The notes under the pieces are model-generated. The model made no database searches, had not been told where the DNA came from, and saw nothing but the letters and a program-made list of their open reading frames with translations. DNA of 39,127 nt, taken from contig JAGUZQ010000067.1 in NCBI GenBank assembly GCA_020060765.1, positions 1-39,127 on the forward strand, written 5' to 3'. Made by a program: the position numbers and the translations under genes. The stretch comes from Planctomycetota bacterium (lineage in GTDB: Bacteria; Planctomycetota; SZUA-567). Positions within the stretch are counted from its first letter, which is position 1. Every line of letters begins with the position of its first letter. Positions 1 through 8,533 of this stretch are shown one piece after another.

Positions 1-111
1 AAAGCCAAATGTGGTGGCGGGTTGCAGGATGATCCGGTGCAAGCGGCTCAAAGCATCCTCCGATAGGATGGGCGGCTTGCCACTACCAGGCTTGCGTTGA
101 CTGGGAGACAT
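1..111 (-). CDS. Possible transposase-like N-terminal fragment, cut by the window edge
   Basis: An open frame reads leftward from an ATG at 111 to the window edge, giving 37 residues that begin MSPSQRKPGSGKPP followed by an ILSEDALSRLHRII helix. A basic G-x-G-[KR]-P-P stretch followed by a Leu-rich helix resembles the linker and second helix-turn-helix of IS630-type transposases. The frame stays open upstream of the ATG to a stop near 160, with no obvious ribosome binding site. It may be the start of a gene outside the window or a decayed insertion-sequence fragment. The family link is a guess from a short motif. Confidence 0.25.
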   Translation of the reverse strand, partial: MSPSQRKPGSGKPPILSEDALSRLHRIILQPATTFGF

Positions 112-499
112 GTGCAATTCGCGATGACCATTCCGACCATATTCAGAGAGATCGCGAAATCAGTCTTGACCGTTTTAAGATCCTATCGAAAATAGTCGGG
201 ATGAGGATGGAGATGATGGAGCAGGGATACTTCCTCACTCAGTCGCCATAACATGTTTGTCGACAATGAAATAGGGGGTGACGGCAAAGTAGAGACCGTT
301 ATAAATATCGTTCGTATTGCGGAGCCAAACATCACACGCCGGATGGCCAGGGATGGCGACGAACGCCTCGAAAAAAGTGCTGGTGGACAGTTTTTGGATG
401 GCGGTTCCTCCGGTAAAAGTTGCCTTTATGGAGATATCATCCTGTCCCGACAAAAACTTAAGGAAACATTGAAAGACCCTGGTGCCTCCAAGGGGGCGC
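112..499. other. Region without a confident gene
   Basis: No convincing gene is seen here. The best candidate is a minus-strand frame ending at 235 that is open back to about 507. Its only start in the coding-like part is a TTG at 453. The predicted product contains a coherent stretch (HPACDVWLRNTNDIYNG, then FAVTPYFIVDKHV) that looks like a beta-rich protein C-terminus. It has no Shine-Dalgarno and no recognised family. It may be the tail of a decayed gene, perhaps related to the debris suspected at 1-111. Confidence 0.3.
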
Positions 500-528
500 T
501 TGAAAGTTTATTCCGCGAGTGCTAAAAT
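500..528 (+). promoter_or_regulatory. Sigma-70-like promoter of the SGNH hydrolase gene
   Basis: TTGAAA (500-505) and TAAAAT (523-528) are separated by 17 bases. The predicted transcript starts near 535, ahead of a ribosome binding site at 555-562 and the ATG at 569. This placement argues against a start at 482, which lies upstream of the promoter. Confidence 0.55.
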
Positions 529-568
529 GGGAAAGATCAAAAAACAGCATTCACAAAAAGGAATTTTC

Positions 569-1630
569 ATGCTTTACGAACTCAGCGGTGCTATCACGGC
601 AAACGCGGCGGGGTGGGAATTCGTGGCGTCGGAAAATCCCGGCGGTGTTGCCTTCAACCCCGCCGAAGGCTATTACCCGGACAAGGGCGACAGCCTCAAA
701 AGCCCGTTTATCCATGGCGTGGAACCGTTCGCGTTCTACCGCTTATCCTTCGAGGCTGAAACGGAGCAGAATGGTTTCTGGAACGTGTTCTTTTTTACAC
801 CCGCAGGCGTTCCCATTGTCTCTGATGTTTATTCCTCGGTTTACGCCTCGGCTATTCCTAGGAAATATGAAGTCGTTCTTTACGGAAGGCACGGCGGGAA
901 CGCGGTGCGGGTTGGATTCCAGTCAGCGTGCGGGATTAAAGTAAAAAACCTTTCCCTGGAAAAAATCACGCCTGCCGCCGCCGCCGACTGGTGCGATGCG
1001 CTCTATGCCGAATTGCCGTCTCTGCACCGCGCCGACGTCGGCGCGGCGCAAGCGCTGCTGCCGGAAACCTTGCGCGTTCTCGCGGATGGCCAGCCCTGGC
1101 GCGTGGTGATGCTCGGAGACAGCATTGTCAACGACACCTTCAATTCCAATTTCCAAGCGCTGGTTCGGCGGAAATGGGAAAAGTCTGCCTGCGACTTCAT
1201 CTGCTCGGTGCGCGGCTCCACCGGCTGCTGGTATTACCAGGAAGAGGCGCATTTCACGGAATATGTTTCTTCGCTGAAACCGGATCTGCTGATAATCGGC
1301 GGCATCTCCCAGAAAGAACAGATCGACCCGATCAGCAAGGTGATCGACCTCGCGCGCGAAAACTTGAACTGCGAAATTCTGCTGCTGTCTGGCCCCATCG
1401 GCATCGACGACGACTCTGGAAAAATCGCGGTGCAAAATAAATTCGCCCAGCGGCAAGGAGTATTGGCGCAGGAGAAAGGCGTGGCGTTTTTGGACTGCTG
1501 CCGCCAATGGAATGATTATGTTGCGAATTGCGGCAGACCGGCGGAGTTTTTCCACCGCGACCCTGTCCACGGCAATGACCGGGGCAAGCAGATTGCAGGG
1601 CGGATGTTGGCGGCGGTACTGGGGACGTGA
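569..1630 (+). CDS. SGNH/GDSL-family hydrolase with N-terminal beta-sandwich-like region
   Basis: A 353-residue protein likely to be a serine esterase or carbohydrate deacetylase. The C-terminal half has block I VVMLGDSIVND with the nucleophilic Ser, a block III-like IIGGIS, and the block V catalytic pair in DPVHGNDRGKQ (Asp and His). The N-terminal ~140 residues are aromatic- and beta-rich and resemble the carbohydrate-binding-like domain often placed before SGNH domains. No signal peptide is visible, so a cytoplasmic location is inferred. The frame is open to 482, but the ATG at 569 has AAAAAGGA six bases upstream and follows a promoter at 500-528. The gene stands alone, convergent with nfo. 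The substrate cannot be told from sequence. Confidence 0.8.
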   Translation: MLYELSGAITANAAGWEFVASENPGGVAFNPAEGYYPDKGDSLKSPFIHGVEPFAFYRLSFEAETEQNGFWNVFFFTPAGVPIVSDVYSSVYASAIPRKYEVVLYGRHGGNAVRVGFQSACGIKVKNLSLEKITPAAAADWCDALYAELPSLHRADVGAAQALLPETLRVLADGQPWRVVMLGDSIVNDTFNSNFQALVRRKWEKSACDFICSVRGSTGCWYYQEEAHFTEYVSSLKPDLLIIGGISQKEQIDPISKVIDLARENLNCEILLLSGPIGIDDDSGKIAVQNKFAQRQGVLAQEKGVAFLDCCRQWNDYVANCGRPAEFFHRDPVHGNDRGKQIAGRMLAAVLGT

Positions 1631-1717
1631 GTCCGATTCAAATCCCGGTACTGATGTGATTGCGCCCGACAAACAAGAAACAATCAAGTGGTACAGGCGA
1701 GAAAGATTGTGTGGTTA

Positions 1718-2554
1718 TCACGCCAGTGCGCGTGCGAAGGCGAGGTCTGTGGCCTGATCGCCGTCATCGTCGATTGGGGTTTCCAGAATAACCGGCAACG
1801 AATTGGCTTCCGCCGCGCGGAAGACGTGGCGGAAGCCTTCCTCGCCTATTCTTCCGCGACCGAGATGGGCGTGCAGGTCGCGTCCGGAACCGCAGGAGGC
1901 GTTGATGTCGTTTACGTGCAGCAGGCGGACGGGATCGTAACCGAACGCCAGCCGGTAGCGCTTGCGCATCGACTCCATGCCTTCGGCGTGGGTGAGGTTG
2001 ATGCCTGCCGCGTAGGCGTGGGCGGTGTCGAAGCAGACGCCGAGTCTTTTCGGCGCTTTTACCAGCGCGGCGATTTCGCCCAGTTCCTCCGGGGTGGAGC
2101 CTAGCTGCCGACCCGCGCCAGGCATGTTTTCCAGCAGCAGCACCGGTCCCGATTTTATTTTTTTCACAGCTTCGCGCAGCGCCTCGGCCACGCGTGGAAT
2201 TGCGTTGCGGCGGCGGTCGCGCTTGGCGCTGCCGGGATGCAGCACGAATAATTCCGCGCCGATTTTTGCCGCGTCCTCGTACTCCTCCAGAAAATGTGTC
2301 ACTCCCTTTATCCAGTCTTCCCGGTCAGGCGCACCCAGGTTGGGCAAATAACTCAGATGCACGACCAGCGGAGAAATTCGCAGTTGCCTGCGTAACAGCT
2401 TGAAGGCGTCTGCTTCGCGTTGGCTGATCCGCTTGTCTGACCAGATGCGAGGGTTGCGTATGAAAACCTGCGCGCAGTCACAGCCCAAGTCACGCGCGCG
2501 CTCAAGTGCCTTGCACAAACCGCCCGCTATGGAAACATGCGCACCTATATTCAT
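1718..2554 (-). CDS. nfo: Deoxyribonuclease IV (AP endonuclease)
   Basis: A 278-residue endonuclease IV, which cuts the backbone 5' of abasic sites in base-excision repair using a trinuclear zinc centre in a TIM barrel. The family ligands are visible: His66 in VVHLSYLPN, His106 in VLHPGS, Glu142 in LLENMPG, Asp176 and His179 in CFDTAHA, His213 in LLHVND, the DLHAHLGRG block near 226-234, and Glu258 in LETP. Length is normal. The start ATG overlaps the stop of the upstream TPR gene by four bases (ATGA), which suggests translational coupling. A functional link between the two products is not obvious. Confidence 0.95.
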   Translation of the reverse strand: MNIGAHVSIAGGLCKALERARDLGCDCAQVFIRNPRIWSDKRISQREADAFKLLRRQLRISPLVVHLSYLPNLGAPDREDWIKGVTHFLEEYEDAAKIGAELFVLHPGSAKRDRRRNAIPRVAEALREAVKKIKSGPVLLLENMPGAGRQLGSTPEELGEIAALVKAPKRLGVCFDTAHAYAAGINLTHAEGMESMRKRYRLAFGYDPVRLLHVNDINASCGSGRDLHAHLGRGRIGEEGFRHVFRAAEANSLPVILETPIDDDGDQATDLAFARALA

Positions 2555-3675
2555 CGGTTAAACTCCGGCAGCGGAGAGGTAAATGCGATATCCGCGCGCA
2601 GGCGGGTATAGACCTTTTCCCAGATTTCTCCTTGTTCCTTAGCCTGCTTCAGCCAGGTTTCGGACTGCGTCCGGTCTCCTTCCAGTTCGGCCAGCAGCGC
2701 GAGGTTGAGCAGATTGTCTAGATTGCGCGGCGCGGCCTGATGGGATTCACCCAGGAATTTACGCGCACGGCGCAGATTGCCCTGCACCAGCGCCACGCGT
2801 CCGACCGTGGCGAGAGTGCGGGGACTTTCCGGCGCGAGACCCAGCAGGACGTTGACGTAAATTTCGGCGCGGGCGAAATTCTTCAGCTTTTCCGCCCAGA
2901 TTAGAGCCAGGTTGTTAGCGGCGGCGCGCTCCTGCACGGGGTCGCCGCTGCTGAGTACCGCGCGGAAATTGGCTGCGGCCTGCTTGTAATCACCCAGTCC
3001 GTAGTAAACGTTCCCGCGCGTGAACAACACGCCGGGCGACGGGCTTTTGCGCGCCAGCCGTTCGACAATCGGCAGGGCTTTTGAATATTCCTCGCGGATC
3101 ACGAAAATATCGGCCTGGCGCTGTAGTAGCGGATAATAATCGGGAAAGTTTTCCAATCCGGAGTCAATCGCCGCCAGCGCCTCGTCGTGCTTGCCCAGAT
3201 AAAAAAAACAGGTGACGTATTTCAGCAGGGTGTCCTGATGAAGATACCGATCGAGGTGTTTCTGCTCCAGGATTTTTTCGCAGAGATTGAGCGAGGCCAG
3301 CCAGTCGCGTTCCGCGAATTGCTTGAGGAGCTCCAGATGCCACTCCCCCGCCTCGCCGTGCACGGCCAGGTATTTCTCCCGCTCTGAGGTTGCGGTTCCG
3401 GCGGCGGCGGTTTCGAGCCTTTTGGACAAGCGCTTGGTCTCGGCAGCGAGGAGGTTGAATTTGTCGCGCTGGAATTTCACCGTACCGTCGAGGGAATCGA
3501 TCATGCGCGACTTTTCGCGGAAACGCGCGTAGGCATAACCGGCGGCGGCTAGCAGACAGAGTGAGATGACGGTCGCCAGTAAAGCCAGCGTGGAGTAGCT
3601 GAACATCACCCCGCGCATGAGGCCATGAGCATGGTTGGGATCGGAAGTCTGCACCTCGACAATTCTTATTGCCAT
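2551..3675 (-). CDS. Membrane-anchored TPR protein
   Basis: A 374-residue protein with one strong membrane segment at about residues 25-48 (SYSTLALLATVISLCLLAAA), a basic stop-transfer region, a predicted coiled coil at about 55-95, and then a helical repeat region of roughly 120-360. Repeats such as ALAAIDSGLENFPDYYPLL, GDYKQAAANFRAVL and GNLRRARKFLGESHQAAP have the TPR pattern. The TPR part would therefore face the periplasm or cytoplasm as a tethered scaffold. Later in-frame starts at Met20 and Met23 are possible because the site before Met1 is weak. No specific family was recognised. It is coupled to nfo by an ATGA overlap. Confidence 0.75.
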   Translation of the reverse strand: MAIRIVEVQTSDPNHAHGLMRGVMFSYSTLALLATVISLCLLAAAGYAYARFREKSRMIDSLDGTVKFQRDKFNLLAAETKRLSKRLETAAAGTATSEREKYLAVHGEAGEWHLELLKQFAERDWLASLNLCEKILEQKHLDRYLHQDTLLKYVTCFFYLGKHDEALAAIDSGLENFPDYYPLLQRQADIFVIREEYSKALPIVERLARKSPSPGVLFTRGNVYYGLGDYKQAAANFRAVLSSGDPVQERAAANNLALIWAEKLKNFARAEIYVNVLLGLAPESPRTLATVGRVALVQGNLRRARKFLGESHQAAPRNLDNLLNLALLAELEGDRTQSETWLKQAKEQGEIWEKVYTRLRADIAFTSPLPEFNR

Positions 3676-3729
3676 CGCTGTTCCCGCTGTACGACTCCGG
3701 GCGGCGATTCCCTATTCCGCTTCCTATGG

Positions 3730-4707
3730 TTACGCCACCTCGTCGGAAATGCGGAATGCGGCGATCAGTCCGCCGTCATAGCCGATTCCGGAACCGGGTT
3801 TGACGCTAAAATCTGTCATCTCAAGCCCCGATAGTCCGGCGGCTTGCCGTAGCGTTTCCTCCGAGTAATGGCAGATATGCTCCCACGGTTTTAAGTGTTT
3901 CCAGTTGGTCATGTCTTCTCGCGCCTGGGGACAACCGGCGTTGGGAGTAGTAAGTACTATTATTCCGCCCGGTTTCAGCAACGAACGCAACAGAGAGAAA
4001 TGCCCTACAGGATCGGGCAGATGTTCGATAACTTCAAACATGGTGATACAGTCAAAGGTCATTCCGGGAAAGGTGTCGACTGTGAGCGGCCCCGGTCGGA
4101 CGTCAAGCCCCCGCTGCTCACGGGCGTATTCGACCGCGAATTTGTTTACGTCCACGCCGAAGGGGCGGTAGCCCCGTGCCCTGGCTGCTTCGAGAAATTC
4201 GCCGGTCGAACAGCCGATGTCGAGAATGCTTTCAGGCGAGGCGAGAGTTTCTATCTTGTCCAGTTTTGCACTGGAAAGGCGGATTTCCTCTTCCTGTGCC
4301 TCGTTCTTGACGGGATGCCCAGTCCAGACGCGATATTCGTAATAATATTCCTTGCTGTAAAAACTGCTCAATCCCGCCTGCGACAATCGGGGAGAGATGT
4401 AATGCAGTCCGCAGGAATCACACCTGATGAGTTCGAGGCCGTGAAAAACATCCTGGCCACGGTCGTTTCCAGGCGAGCCGCATAGGGGGCAGTCGACTTT
4501 TTCCTTGGAGTCATTCTCGACCAGCGCCGCCAGTTTCTGGCCGAACTTCCGACCTCGCCGGAATAGCAGGTGCCGATTGACGACTCCGGTAACCTTACGG
4601 CAATAAGCACGGCAAAACGTCCCCAGTTTTTCAGAAAAAGAAATATCTGTCCGACCGAAGACGGAAGACATCAATTCTGCCTGGAACAGACTTCTGAAAA
4701 AAGACAT
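3730..4707 (-). CDS. Zinc-ribbon class I SAM-dependent methyltransferase
   Basis: A 325-residue protein. An N-terminal extension is followed by a zinc ribbon with Cys73, Cys76, Cys96 and Cys99 (CPLCGS and CDSCGLHYISPR). A Rossmann methyltransferase follows, with SAM motif I ILDIGCSTGEFL near 161, an acidic motif II in PFGVDVN, and FEVIEHLPDP plus LKPGGIIVLTTPN further on. The CxxC-x-CxxC plus Methyltransf_23 arrangement is common in enzymes that modify surface sugars or small molecules, so an envelope role is inferred. The frame is open to 4755, but the ATG at 4707 has AAGGA eight bases upstream and is preferred. The exact substrate is unknown. Confidence 0.8.
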   Translation of the reverse strand: MSFFRSLFQAELMSSVFGRTDISFSEKLGTFCRAYCRKVTGVVNRHLLFRRGRKFGQKLAALVENDSKEKVDCPLCGSPGNDRGQDVFHGLELIRCDSCGLHYISPRLSQAGLSSFYSKEYYYEYRVWTGHPVKNEAQEEEIRLSSAKLDKIETLASPESILDIGCSTGEFLEAARARGYRPFGVDVNKFAVEYAREQRGLDVRPGPLTVDTFPGMTFDCITMFEVIEHLPDPVGHFSLLRSLLKPGGIIVLTTPNAGCPQAREDMTNWKHLKPWEHICHYSEETLRQAAGLSGLEMTDFSVKPGSGIGYDGGLIAAFRISDEVA

Positions 4708-4763
4708 GCGCTGATTCCTTAATACAACGCTCCGCAAATAAGGGGGCAAACGCAATGTGTTAT

Positions 4764-4839
4764 CTCCCCCTTCCAGGGGGAGTTAGGGGGGGTGAAAGGG
4801 GAAAGCATTCACCCCTCCTAACCTCCCCTGGAAGGGGAG
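4764..4839. repeat. REP-like inverted pair of GC-rich palindromic units
   Basis: Two near-identical units of about 33 bases face each other: 4764-4796 and 4808-4839. Each holds its own small hairpin (CCCC-TTCCA-GGGG type) followed by a GTTAGG core. The whole can fold as one long imperfect stem. It lies between yebC and the methyltransferase gene and is noncoding. Units of this kind, roughly CCTAACCTCCCCTGGAAGGGGAGG, resemble REP/BIME-type elements of other bacteria. It may stabilise or attenuate transcripts between the two genes. Confidence 0.75.
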
Positions 4840-4885
4840 GATTATTGCCCCTTTCTTCTAGGGCGTTGTACTTAGCGGCTAGAAC

Positions 4886-5635
4886 CTATTCCGCTTCCAG
4901 CAGTTGCGCCACCTCTTCGGAAATGTCGAAGTTGGAGTAGACGTTCTGCACGTCCTCATGTTCCTCGATAGCTTCGATCAGTTTCATCAACTTGCGCGCC
5001 ACCTCCGCGTCGACCTCCACGAAGTTGTCCGGAACCAGTTGCAACTCCGCCATGCTGGATTCGATATTTTCCTTTTCCAGCATTTCGCCGACTGTAGTGA
5101 ATTCGAACGGGTCGGTGATAATTTCGAAAAAGTCGCCCTCGTCGGATACATCCTCAGCTCCCGCCTCCAGCGCGAGCTCCATCAGGCGCTCCTCCTCGGC
5201 CTTGCCCTTCTCGATCTGGAAGACGCCCTTGCGCTGGAACATGTAGCTCACGCAACCGGGGGTGCCGATTTTAGCGCCGCACTTCTCAAAAATCTTTTTC
5301 ACTTCCGGCACGGTGCGGTTGGTGTTGTCGGTCAGGCACTCTGCAATGACCGCAGCGCCGCCCTGGCCGTAGCCTTCGATTGACACCGACTCGTAACCCT
5401 CCGAGCCGCTGGTCGCCTTTTCGATGGCGCGCTTGACATTGTCCTTGGGCATGTTCGATTGGCGGCATTTTTCCAGCACCAGCCGCAACCTGGGATTGTC
5501 GGCCGGGTTGCCACCCCCGCCTTCCTTGACTGCCGAATAAATCAATTTTGCCAGGCGCGAGAAAACCTTGCCTTTTTTGGCGTCGTTGATCGCCTTCTTG
5601 TGTTTTATCCCGGACCAGTGCGAATGTCCTGACAT
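4886..5635 (-). CDS. yebC: YebC/PmpR family regulator or translation factor
   Basis: A 249-residue YebC/TACO1 family protein. The family N-terminus MSGHSHWSGIKHKKA is intact, followed by RLAKLIYSAVKEGGGGNP, NVKRAIEKA and the EGYGQGGAAVIAECLTDN segment. Members are described both as DNA-binding regulators and as factors that relieve ribosome stalling; the sequence does not decide between them. Length is normal. The start has AGGAG eight bases upstream. It follows the zinc-ribbon gene by 29 bases and may share its transcript. Confidence 0.95.
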   Translation of the reverse strand: MSGHSHWSGIKHKKAINDAKKGKVFSRLAKLIYSAVKEGGGGNPADNPRLRLVLEKCRQSNMPKDNVKRAIEKATSGSEGYESVSIEGYGQGGAAVIAECLTDNTNRTVPEVKKIFEKCGAKIGTPGCVSYMFQRKGVFQIEKGKAEEERLMELALEAGAEDVSDEGDFFEIITDPFEFTTVGEMLEKENIESSMAELQLVPDNFVEVDAEVARKLMKLIEAIEEHEDVQNVYSNFDISEEVAQLLEAE

Positions 5636-5664
5636 GTAGATTACTCCTGATAAATATCGAAAAT

Positions 5665-6033
5665 CTAATCAAACTTTATTTGAGTTTTGCCGCCGTCTGT
5701 TTTCATCCAGTCGGAGGGAGGCTTATCAGCTTTTTTACTTGTGGCTTCGCCGAATAGGGTAGCCAGCTTTTCTCGAGCCTCATGCTGGCGGCTAACGTCT
5801 TCCTTCACCACTTCGGCGAATAAGAAATACTCGCATGAATTCCCCTGTTCCGCGTCGCGGGGGCGGTGGTCGCGTGCCTGCGGCTCGCGGCACCACTCGT
5901 AGGCGCGGGGGTCGTAAAAACGGCAGTTGCCGCAGCAATGCAGCGGCTGGCCGCACTTGCCGCATTCCTCCCGGAAGCCGGGCAGGCGCTTCTCTCCCCA
6001 TTCCTCGCCGCAGTGATGACAGGTTTTGTTCAT
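5665..6033 (-). CDS. Small Cys-rich zinc-ribbon protein
   Basis: A 122-residue protein of unrecognised family. Nine cysteines fall in the first 67 residues (5, 8, 24, 27, 33, 34, 37, 48, 67), including CHHC, CGKC and CCGNC, so it probably binds one or two zinc ions. The last 55 residues are charged and helical without cysteines. It lies 10 bases after hisG and 29 before yebC, so it is probably in the same operon. No catalytic motif is seen. A role in protein or nucleic-acid binding is only inferred. Confidence 0.7.
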   Translation of the reverse strand: MNKTCHHCGEEWGEKRLPGFREECGKCGQPLHCCGNCRFYDPRAYEWCREPQARDHRPRDAEQGNSCEYFLFAEVVKEDVSRQHEAREKLATLFGEATSKKADKPPSDWMKTDGGKTQIKFD

Positions 6034-6043
6034 GCGCTTTCCG

Positions 6044-6919
6044 TTACGGGATGACCTTGTTCAGCGGGATTTCGATAATTCCCTCGCCGCCCGCTTTCTT
6101 GAGCTGCGGAATCAACTCGCGCACCCGCGGTTCGTCGACGACCGATTCCACCGCCACCCAGTTCTCGTCGGAAAGCTGGTTCACCGTCGGCGCGTGCAGG
6201 CCGGGCAGGGCTTTGACGATCTTGTCCAGATTGTTCCGAGCCACGTTAAGTTTCAGCAGCACCTTTCCCTTGGCATCGAGCGCCCCCTTGAGCATCATGC
6301 ACAGGTCGTTCAGTTTCGCCCGCTTCCACTTGTCCTGGAGCGCTTTTTTATTGGCGATGACGACAGTAACCGATTCCTGGATGGTGTCGACGATGCGCAG
6401 TTTGTTGGCGCGCAGGCTGCTGCCGGTCTCGGTGATCTCGACAATGGCGTCGGCCAGGTGCGGCACCTTGACCTCGGTGGCGCCGTGGGAGAATTCCACC
6501 GTCGCCTTGACTTTGTTGCGACGCAGATATTTTTTCGTGAGATTGACCACCTCGGTACTGATGACCTTGCCTTCCAGCCCCTTGACCGATTTGATTTTGC
6601 TGTCTTCCGGCACCGCCAGCACCCAGCGCACCGGCTGCGCGGTGGTGGCTTTGGCGTAGACGAGTTCGGCCACCACCTCAACGTCGGAACCGTTTTCCAT
6701 CGTCCAGTCCAGTCCGGTGATGGCCGCGTCCAGCACGCCGCGTTCGACATAGCGGCTCATTTCCTGCGGTCGCGCCAGCATCGCCGACAACTCGGGGTCG
6801 TCGCACCGGGGGTAATAGCTGCGGCTGGACACGGAGAATTTCCAGCCCGCTTTCTGCAAAAGGTCAAAGGTCGAGTCTTGCAGGCTTCCCTTGGGAAGGC
6901 CGATTTTCAGTTCAGCCAA
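6044..6919 (-). CDS. hisG: ATP phosphoribosyltransferase (long form)
   Basis: HisG catalyses the first step of histidine synthesis, joining ATP and PRPP. The 291-residue length and C-terminal region ([11 protein letters not shown] to the end, ending [11 protein letters not shown]) match the long form with a regulatory ACT-like domain, so no HisZ partner is needed. Visible family blocks include [11 protein letters not shown], the [10 protein letters not shown] region, DAAITGLDW and the PRPP-site-like [10 protein letters not shown]. No ATG fits. A TTG at 6919 has AGGAG exactly six bases upstream and begins the conserved N-terminus ([10 protein letters not shown]). The frame runs open to 7312, but that part overlaps the neighbouring gene. 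No other his genes are in the window. Confidence 0.93.
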   Translation of the reverse strand: MAELKIGLPKGSLQDSTFDLLQKAGWKFSVSSRSYYPRCDDPELSAMLARPQEMSRYVERGVLDAAITGLDWTMENGSDVEVVAELVYAKATTAQPVRWVLAVPEDSKIKSVKGLEGKVISTEVVNLTKKYLRRNKVKATVEFSHGATEVKVPHLADAIVEITETGSSLRANKLRIVDTIQESVTVVIANKKALQDKWKRAKLNDLCMMLKGALDAKGKVLLKLNVARNNLDKIVKALPGLHAPTVNQLSDENWVAVESVVDEPRVRELIPQLKKAGGEGIIEIPLNKVIP

Positions 6920-7043
6920 AACAGTCTCCTTATTTTCATAGGATGCGAATATCGTTTCATAGCAAGAGCCGAGCTGGCTTGTCGGCAAGCGCTCGTCTAT
7001 AGAATAAATCCATAACTTGCGGAAAAAAACAAGTGCGGTAAAC

Positions 7044-7685
7044 CTATTTCTTTCTGCGGCTGGAGCTTTTCTTTTTCGGAGCGGGCGGAGCGGTTTCCAA
7101 TTCCAGGTATTGCAGCAATTCCGCGGCTTCGGCGGGAGATAGTTCCTCCTGCAGGCGCTTCTGCAATTGTTGCCTAGTGCCGGAGCGACCGACCAGCCCC
7201 AGTTTCCGCGCCAGTTTAAGCGCCTCCGCGCCCAGCGGCATGGTCGTGCCCGGACACAACTGGAACAGCACCAGCGCCACCACGTCGCGGGAGATTTCCG
7301 CATCGAGTTCAAGGACGTGTCGCTTGGCCTCAGACGGCTTTACGGTTTCCAGGAACCCCAGGTTAATGCCACCGCAGACGTCGAACAACTGGTTGAGAAA
7401 AGCCTGCATCCTGGCGGCGAGTTCGTCAGCCGACGAGAGGGGATCCAGCAGCGCGGCCAGTTCCGAGCGCCGAGCAACGCGTGCCTCGTTCCAGTCCACG
7501 AATTCGGCGCGCACCCGCTTCAGCGCCTCGAACACATCCCGGTCATCGTTCTCCCCCCGCAGCAGCGAGAATATGATCAGTTCCAGCGGCGGCAGCGGAC
7601 TGACCCCGCGCTTGGCTTTGCGGAACTTGTCCAGCACCCCGAGGGTTTTATTACCTGCTGTTTCCTTATCCTTAGCAGACGCCAT
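7044..7685 (-). CDS. Endonuclease III-like (HhH-GPD fold) protein without visible catalytic residues
   Basis: A 213-residue protein. The order of segments follows endonuclease III: a [19 protein letters not shown] block where the enzyme has its LSAQ-type helix, then [19 protein letters not shown], and [17 protein letters not shown] where the enzyme has VDTHV-RVA-RLGL. The GVGxKTA hairpin with its catalytic Lys, the catalytic Asp of VDTHV and the C-terminal four-Cys iron-sulphur loop are all absent. The tail is basic ([10 protein letters not shown]) and may bind DNA. It is probably a non-enzymatic relative, and this assignment rests on pattern, not on a search. The start has AAGGA five bases upstream. 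Confidence 0.65.
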   Translation of the reverse strand: MASAKDKETAGNKTLGVLDKFRKAKRGVSPLPPLELIIFSLLRGENDDRDVFEALKRVRAEFVDWNEARVARRSELAALLDPLSSADELAARMQAFLNQLFDVCGGINLGFLETVKPSEAKRHVLELDAEISRDVVALVLFQLCPGTTMPLGAEALKLARKLGLVGRSGTRQQLQKRLQEELSPAEAAELLQYLELETAPPAPKKKSSSRRKK

Positions 7686-7716
7686 TTCAATTCCTTAGCA
7701 AGTTGTGCGTATCTTC

Positions 7717-8280
7717 CTACATCTTATATTGGGCTATCTTGAATTCGACTTTTTGGTTTATATCCGGATCGCTCTCTTTTAGCGGGATGAACGCGTCGCG
7801 ATAATAACAGTAAAGCTTGTGCGCGTGGCCGCGTCGACGTTTCAGCCAGAGATATTCCGCGTGCTGATAAACCGCCATACTGACCCAGTACACTGTTTCC
7901 GGATCCATGGGGATTGGTTTGATCTGCTGGGGATCGTTCTGTTCGGCTGCCCAGGATTTCAGGCTTACTCCGGTGTACCAGCGCTCCAGCGTAATATAGC
8001 ATTCCTCCTGCTTTTCAGGCTTAAGGGTAAAATCATAGAAATTTCCGAGTTTGTACATCCACTCCGCTGCCCAAGGGTCGATCTTCCCCGTAACCGGGTT
8101 GATCTTGTGCGCCTCGATATAATCGTAAACCTTGCCCGGCCCCCAGGGCGACATGGCCAGCACTATGGGGACACCGATAACCAGGATGATGGTCAACAGG
8201 ACAATTTTTTTCCACTTCTGCCAGCGCTTGCGCCATTTTGCGCGCCATGCCAGAGTAGAAAGAACCGACTTTTCGCCCAT
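7717..8280 (-). CDS. Single-TM protein of unknown function
   Basis: A 187-residue protein with a basic N-terminus (WRAKWRKRWQKWKK), one membrane segment at about residues 26-44 (IVLLTIILVIGVPIVLAM), and a soluble part rich in aromatic residues. The soluble part has paired helices such as EWMYKLGNFYDF and AVYQHAEYLWLKRRRGHAHKLYCYY, reminiscent of TPR. The basic N-terminus predicts that the soluble part lies outside the cytoplasm. The ATG at 8280 follows GGAGG at good spacing; an in-frame start at 8340 lacks one. No family was recognised. Confidence 0.65.
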   Translation of the reverse strand: MGEKSVLSTLAWRAKWRKRWQKWKKIVLLTIILVIGVPIVLAMSPWGPGKVYDYIEAHKINPVTGKIDPWAAEWMYKLGNFYDFTLKPEKQEECYITLERWYTGVSLKSWAAEQNDPQQIKPIPMDPETVYWVSMAVYQHAEYLWLKRRRGHAHKLYCYYRDAFIPLKESDPDINQKVEFKIAQYKM

Positions 8281-8382
8281 AATCTGACCTCCCTCCGGAA
8301 GCCGCGCCCAAAAGCGAACACAGCCAAGGCAAAACACCACTTTCCGGCAAGCAGAGAAGCTTCCGGCAACCAGAAACCTAAT

Positions 8383-8410
8383 ACTTTAATTTTATCTGCC
8401 CGAATGTCAA
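8383..8410 (-). promoter_or_regulatory. Candidate promoter of the 8280-7717 gene
   Basis: On the minus strand TTGACA (8410-8405) and TAAAGT (8388-8383) lie 16 bases apart, upstream of the single-TM gene. It may also drive the colinear genes downstream. It is divergent from the trpB promoter. Confidence 0.4.
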
Positions 8411-8464
8411 GTTAAAACGTCTTGCAGAGTAGGGTCTTTCATGTGAATGCGGTCAATATCGTGC

Positions 8465-8493
8465 TTGACGCAGGGAGGACTTCGCCATATCCT
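8465..8493 (+). promoter_or_regulatory. Candidate trpB promoter
   Basis: TTGACG (8465-8470) and TATCCT (8488-8493) lie 17 bases apart. The -10 ends 40 bases before the trpB start. No leader peptide with clustered Trp codons or attenuator was seen in the short leader. Confidence 0.5.
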
Positions 8494-8533
8494 TGAGCCT
8501 TTTACTGGAGTTTAATTTCAACCGCGAGGCGAG

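Noticed and set aside
1633..1655. tRNA-like T-loop sequence GATTCAAATCC
   Set aside because: The flanking bases do not form the T stem and no acceptor, D or anticodon arm could be placed around it. No tRNA or rRNA gene was found in the window.
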